Made by a program: the position numbers and the translations under genes. This document shows, piece by piece, positions 5,444 through 6,249 of a stretch of 6,249 bases of DNA. Each line of letters starts with the position of its first letter. The first letter of the stretch is position 1. The stretch comes from Cyclobacteriaceae bacterium. GTDB taxonomy: Bacteria; Bacteroidota; Bacteroidia; Cytophagales; Cyclobacteriaceae. The notes beneath the pieces are model-generated. The model searched no databases. It was not told where the DNA came from and saw only the letters and a program-made list of their open reading frames with translations. The stretch spans positions 1 to 6,249 of the forward strand of contig JAIENH010000465.1 of the NCBI GenBank assembly GCA_019751475.1. The letters run 5' to 3'.

Positions 5444-5538
5444 CTACTTACAGTTTGACCACTTTTTCCAACTTGCTATTTGCCTATTGCTATTGCCTAC
5501 TTTTCCTTTGCTAACTGCTTACTGCCGACTGCCTACTA
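5421..5538. repeat. Heptad arrays, upstream flank and start of FHB2
   Basis: There are three clusters of minus-strand GGCAnTA-like units. One spans the FHB2 start (5435-5441, 5428-5434 and degenerate 5421-5427). A second lies at about 5474-5500, with units of 6-7 bases. The third, at 5505-5533, forms the inverted match to 5000-5028. The outer end TAGTA (complement of 5534-5538) overlaps the hydratase stop codon TAG (5536-5538). Between the clusters, about 5444-5473, the sequence is not clearly periodic. Confidence 0.75.
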
Positions 5539-6249
5539 ATTTCTCAATGGTTTCCCCCCAGTCAAAATACTCTGAATCCGCTCCAGCGTTTTCTTCTCTC
5601 CGCAAAGAGATACAAACGCTTCTCGCTCCAAATCCAACAAGTATTGCTCGCTCACTTCTTGCGGGTAGCTGAGGTCGCCTCCGCACATTACGTTGGCAAT
5701 CTTCATCGCGATCTTCATGTCATGGTCGCTGATGTAGCGTCCCATCTTCATGCCGTTGACACCCGCGGCAAACAGCGCCAGACCGGTGCGACCCTGCACT
5801 TTGATGTTGGTGGCTTGCGGCTTCATCGTGTAGCCGGCTTCGGCCAACTCAATCACGGCAGCTTTAGCATCCAGCAACTGACGGTCTTTGTTCACACTGA
5901 TGCGATCGAAGTCGCGCAACACACCCATCTCACGTGCTTCTTCGGCACTGAGCGCCACTTTCGCAGTGGCTATATTCATAAACGCATTTTGCAGTGCATT
6001 TAATTCCACATCGCCTTCCTGAAGAGCATCGCTCACGCGCTTCGTAAATTCTTTGGTACCACCACCGCCCGGAATGAGGCCCACGCCTACTTCCACCAAC
6101 CCGATATACGTTTCAGCGGCAGCTTGCGCCAGGTCAGCATGCATCGTCATCTCACAACCGCCACCGAGCGTGCGCCCTTGCGGAGCGACCACCACCGGCA
6201 CAGACGAGTAGCGAATGCGCATTACTGAATTTTGAAACGCGCGCACCAT
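5536..6249 (-). CDS. Enoyl-CoA hydratase/3-hydroxyacyl-CoA dehydrogenase, C-terminal part (partial)
   Basis: The 237 visible residues are the C-terminal part of a larger protein whose start lies beyond 6249. The ATG at 6247-6249 is internal, since the N-terminal part of a crotonase domain is missing. The crotonase core is clear: P-V-V-V-A-P-Q-G-R-T-L-G-G-G-C-E-M (18-34 of the visible part) and G-L-V-E-V-G-V-G-L-I-P-G-G-G-G-T (50-65). Glu33 and Glu53 match the two catalytic glutamates of enoyl-CoA hydratases. A helical C-terminal segment follows (about 70-237). In Bacteroidota, proteins with this ending usually carry an N-terminal 3-hydroxyacyl-CoA dehydrogenase domain of about 800 residues in total, which cannot be seen here. 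The product would hydrate enoyl-CoA and oxidise 3-hydroxyacyl-CoA, the middle steps of beta-oxidation, upstream of the thiolase and acyl-CoA dehydrogenase in the same operon. The stop codon TAG (5536-5538) overlaps the end of element B. Confidence 0.88.
   Translation of the reverse strand: MVRAFQNSVMRIRYSSVPVVVAPQGRTLGGGCEMTMHADLAQAAAETYIGLVEVGVGLIPGGGGTKEFTKRVSDALQEGDVELNALQNAFMNIATAKVALSAEEAREMGVLRDFDRISVNKDRQLLDAKAAVIELAEAGYTMKPQATNIKVQGRTGLALFAAGVNGMKMGRYISDHDMKIAMKIANVMCGGDLSYPQEVSEQYLLDLEREAFVSLCGEKKTLERIQSILTGGKPLRN

Larger units (their letters stand above)
4991..5538 (-). mobile_element. Candidate element B: FHB2 gene between inverted heptad arrays
   Basis: A roughly 550-bp unit holds the FHB2 gene with GGCAnTA-type heptad arrays at both ends in opposite orientation and TAGTA at both outer edges. 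It fills most of the gap between the hydratase stop codon (which lies within the TAGTA end) and the thiolase leader. Its coding part is AT-richer than the enzymes (24 G/C of 60 at 5281-5340). No recombinase is encoded. It resembles element A in plan but has a different heptad sequence and a different protein subtype. Mobility is inference. Confidence 0.45.

Noticed and set aside
3373..5538. Insertion sequence or MITE of a known transposase family
   Set aside because: No transposase frame is present, the ends are heptad arrays and not defined terminal repeats, and no target duplication could be shown.

Overview
The window looks like a chromosomal segment of a Bacteroidota bacterium, probably of the Cytophagales/Cytophagia type (inference). 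The support is the gene set (a roughly 600-residue VLCAD-like acyl-CoA dehydrogenase, a thiolase and a multifunctional hydratase in one cluster), A-rich leaders without Shine-Dalgarno sequences, a Crp-like regulator of the Bacteroidota type, and S23/IVP-type four-helix-bundle genes between cistrons. Every supported gene lies on the minus strand, so transcription runs from high to low coordinates.

Region 1 (6249 down to 1514) is a fatty-acid beta-oxidation operon. In transcription order it holds: the C-terminal part of an enoyl-CoA hydratase/3-hydroxyacyl-CoA dehydrogenase, cut by the window edge (5536-6249); a four-helix-bundle protein, FHB2 (5030-5443); a thiolase (3788-4963); a second four-helix-bundle protein, FHB1 (3403-3756); an acyl-CoA dehydrogenase (1571-3370); and a strong rho-independent terminator (1514-1539). 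The three enzymes cover the whole beta-oxidation spiral: dehydrogenation, hydration with a second oxidation, and thiolysis.

Region 2 (1292 to 57) holds a Crp/Fnr-type regulator (701-1291) followed by a DinB/YfiT-like putative metal-dependent protein (57-632). The 222 bases between the terminator and the Crp-like gene hold no convincing gene.

The most unusual content is in the operon gaps. Both four-helix-bundle genes are bracketed by degenerate 7-bp-period repeats lying in opposite orientation on the two sides. FHB1 is flanked by heptads of consensus GAnnTGA (element A, 3373-3794). FHB2 is flanked by heptads of consensus GGCAnTA (element B, 4991-5538), whose ends match at 21 of 29 positions as inverted repeats. 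The arrays run into start and stop codons: they carry the FHB1 start codon, encode the first residues of FHB2, and overlap the stop codons of the thiolase, the hydratase and the acyl-CoA dehydrogenase. A third, gene-less heptad array of the element A type sits between the acyl-CoA dehydrogenase stop codon and the terminator. The layout suggests two related but distinct four-helix-bundle/heptad elements that insert co-directionally between cistrons without breaking genes. They recall the 23S rRNA intervening sequences, which also carry an S23 gene between inverted repeats. This is the best candidate in the window for an undescribed system; its mobility and function are inference.
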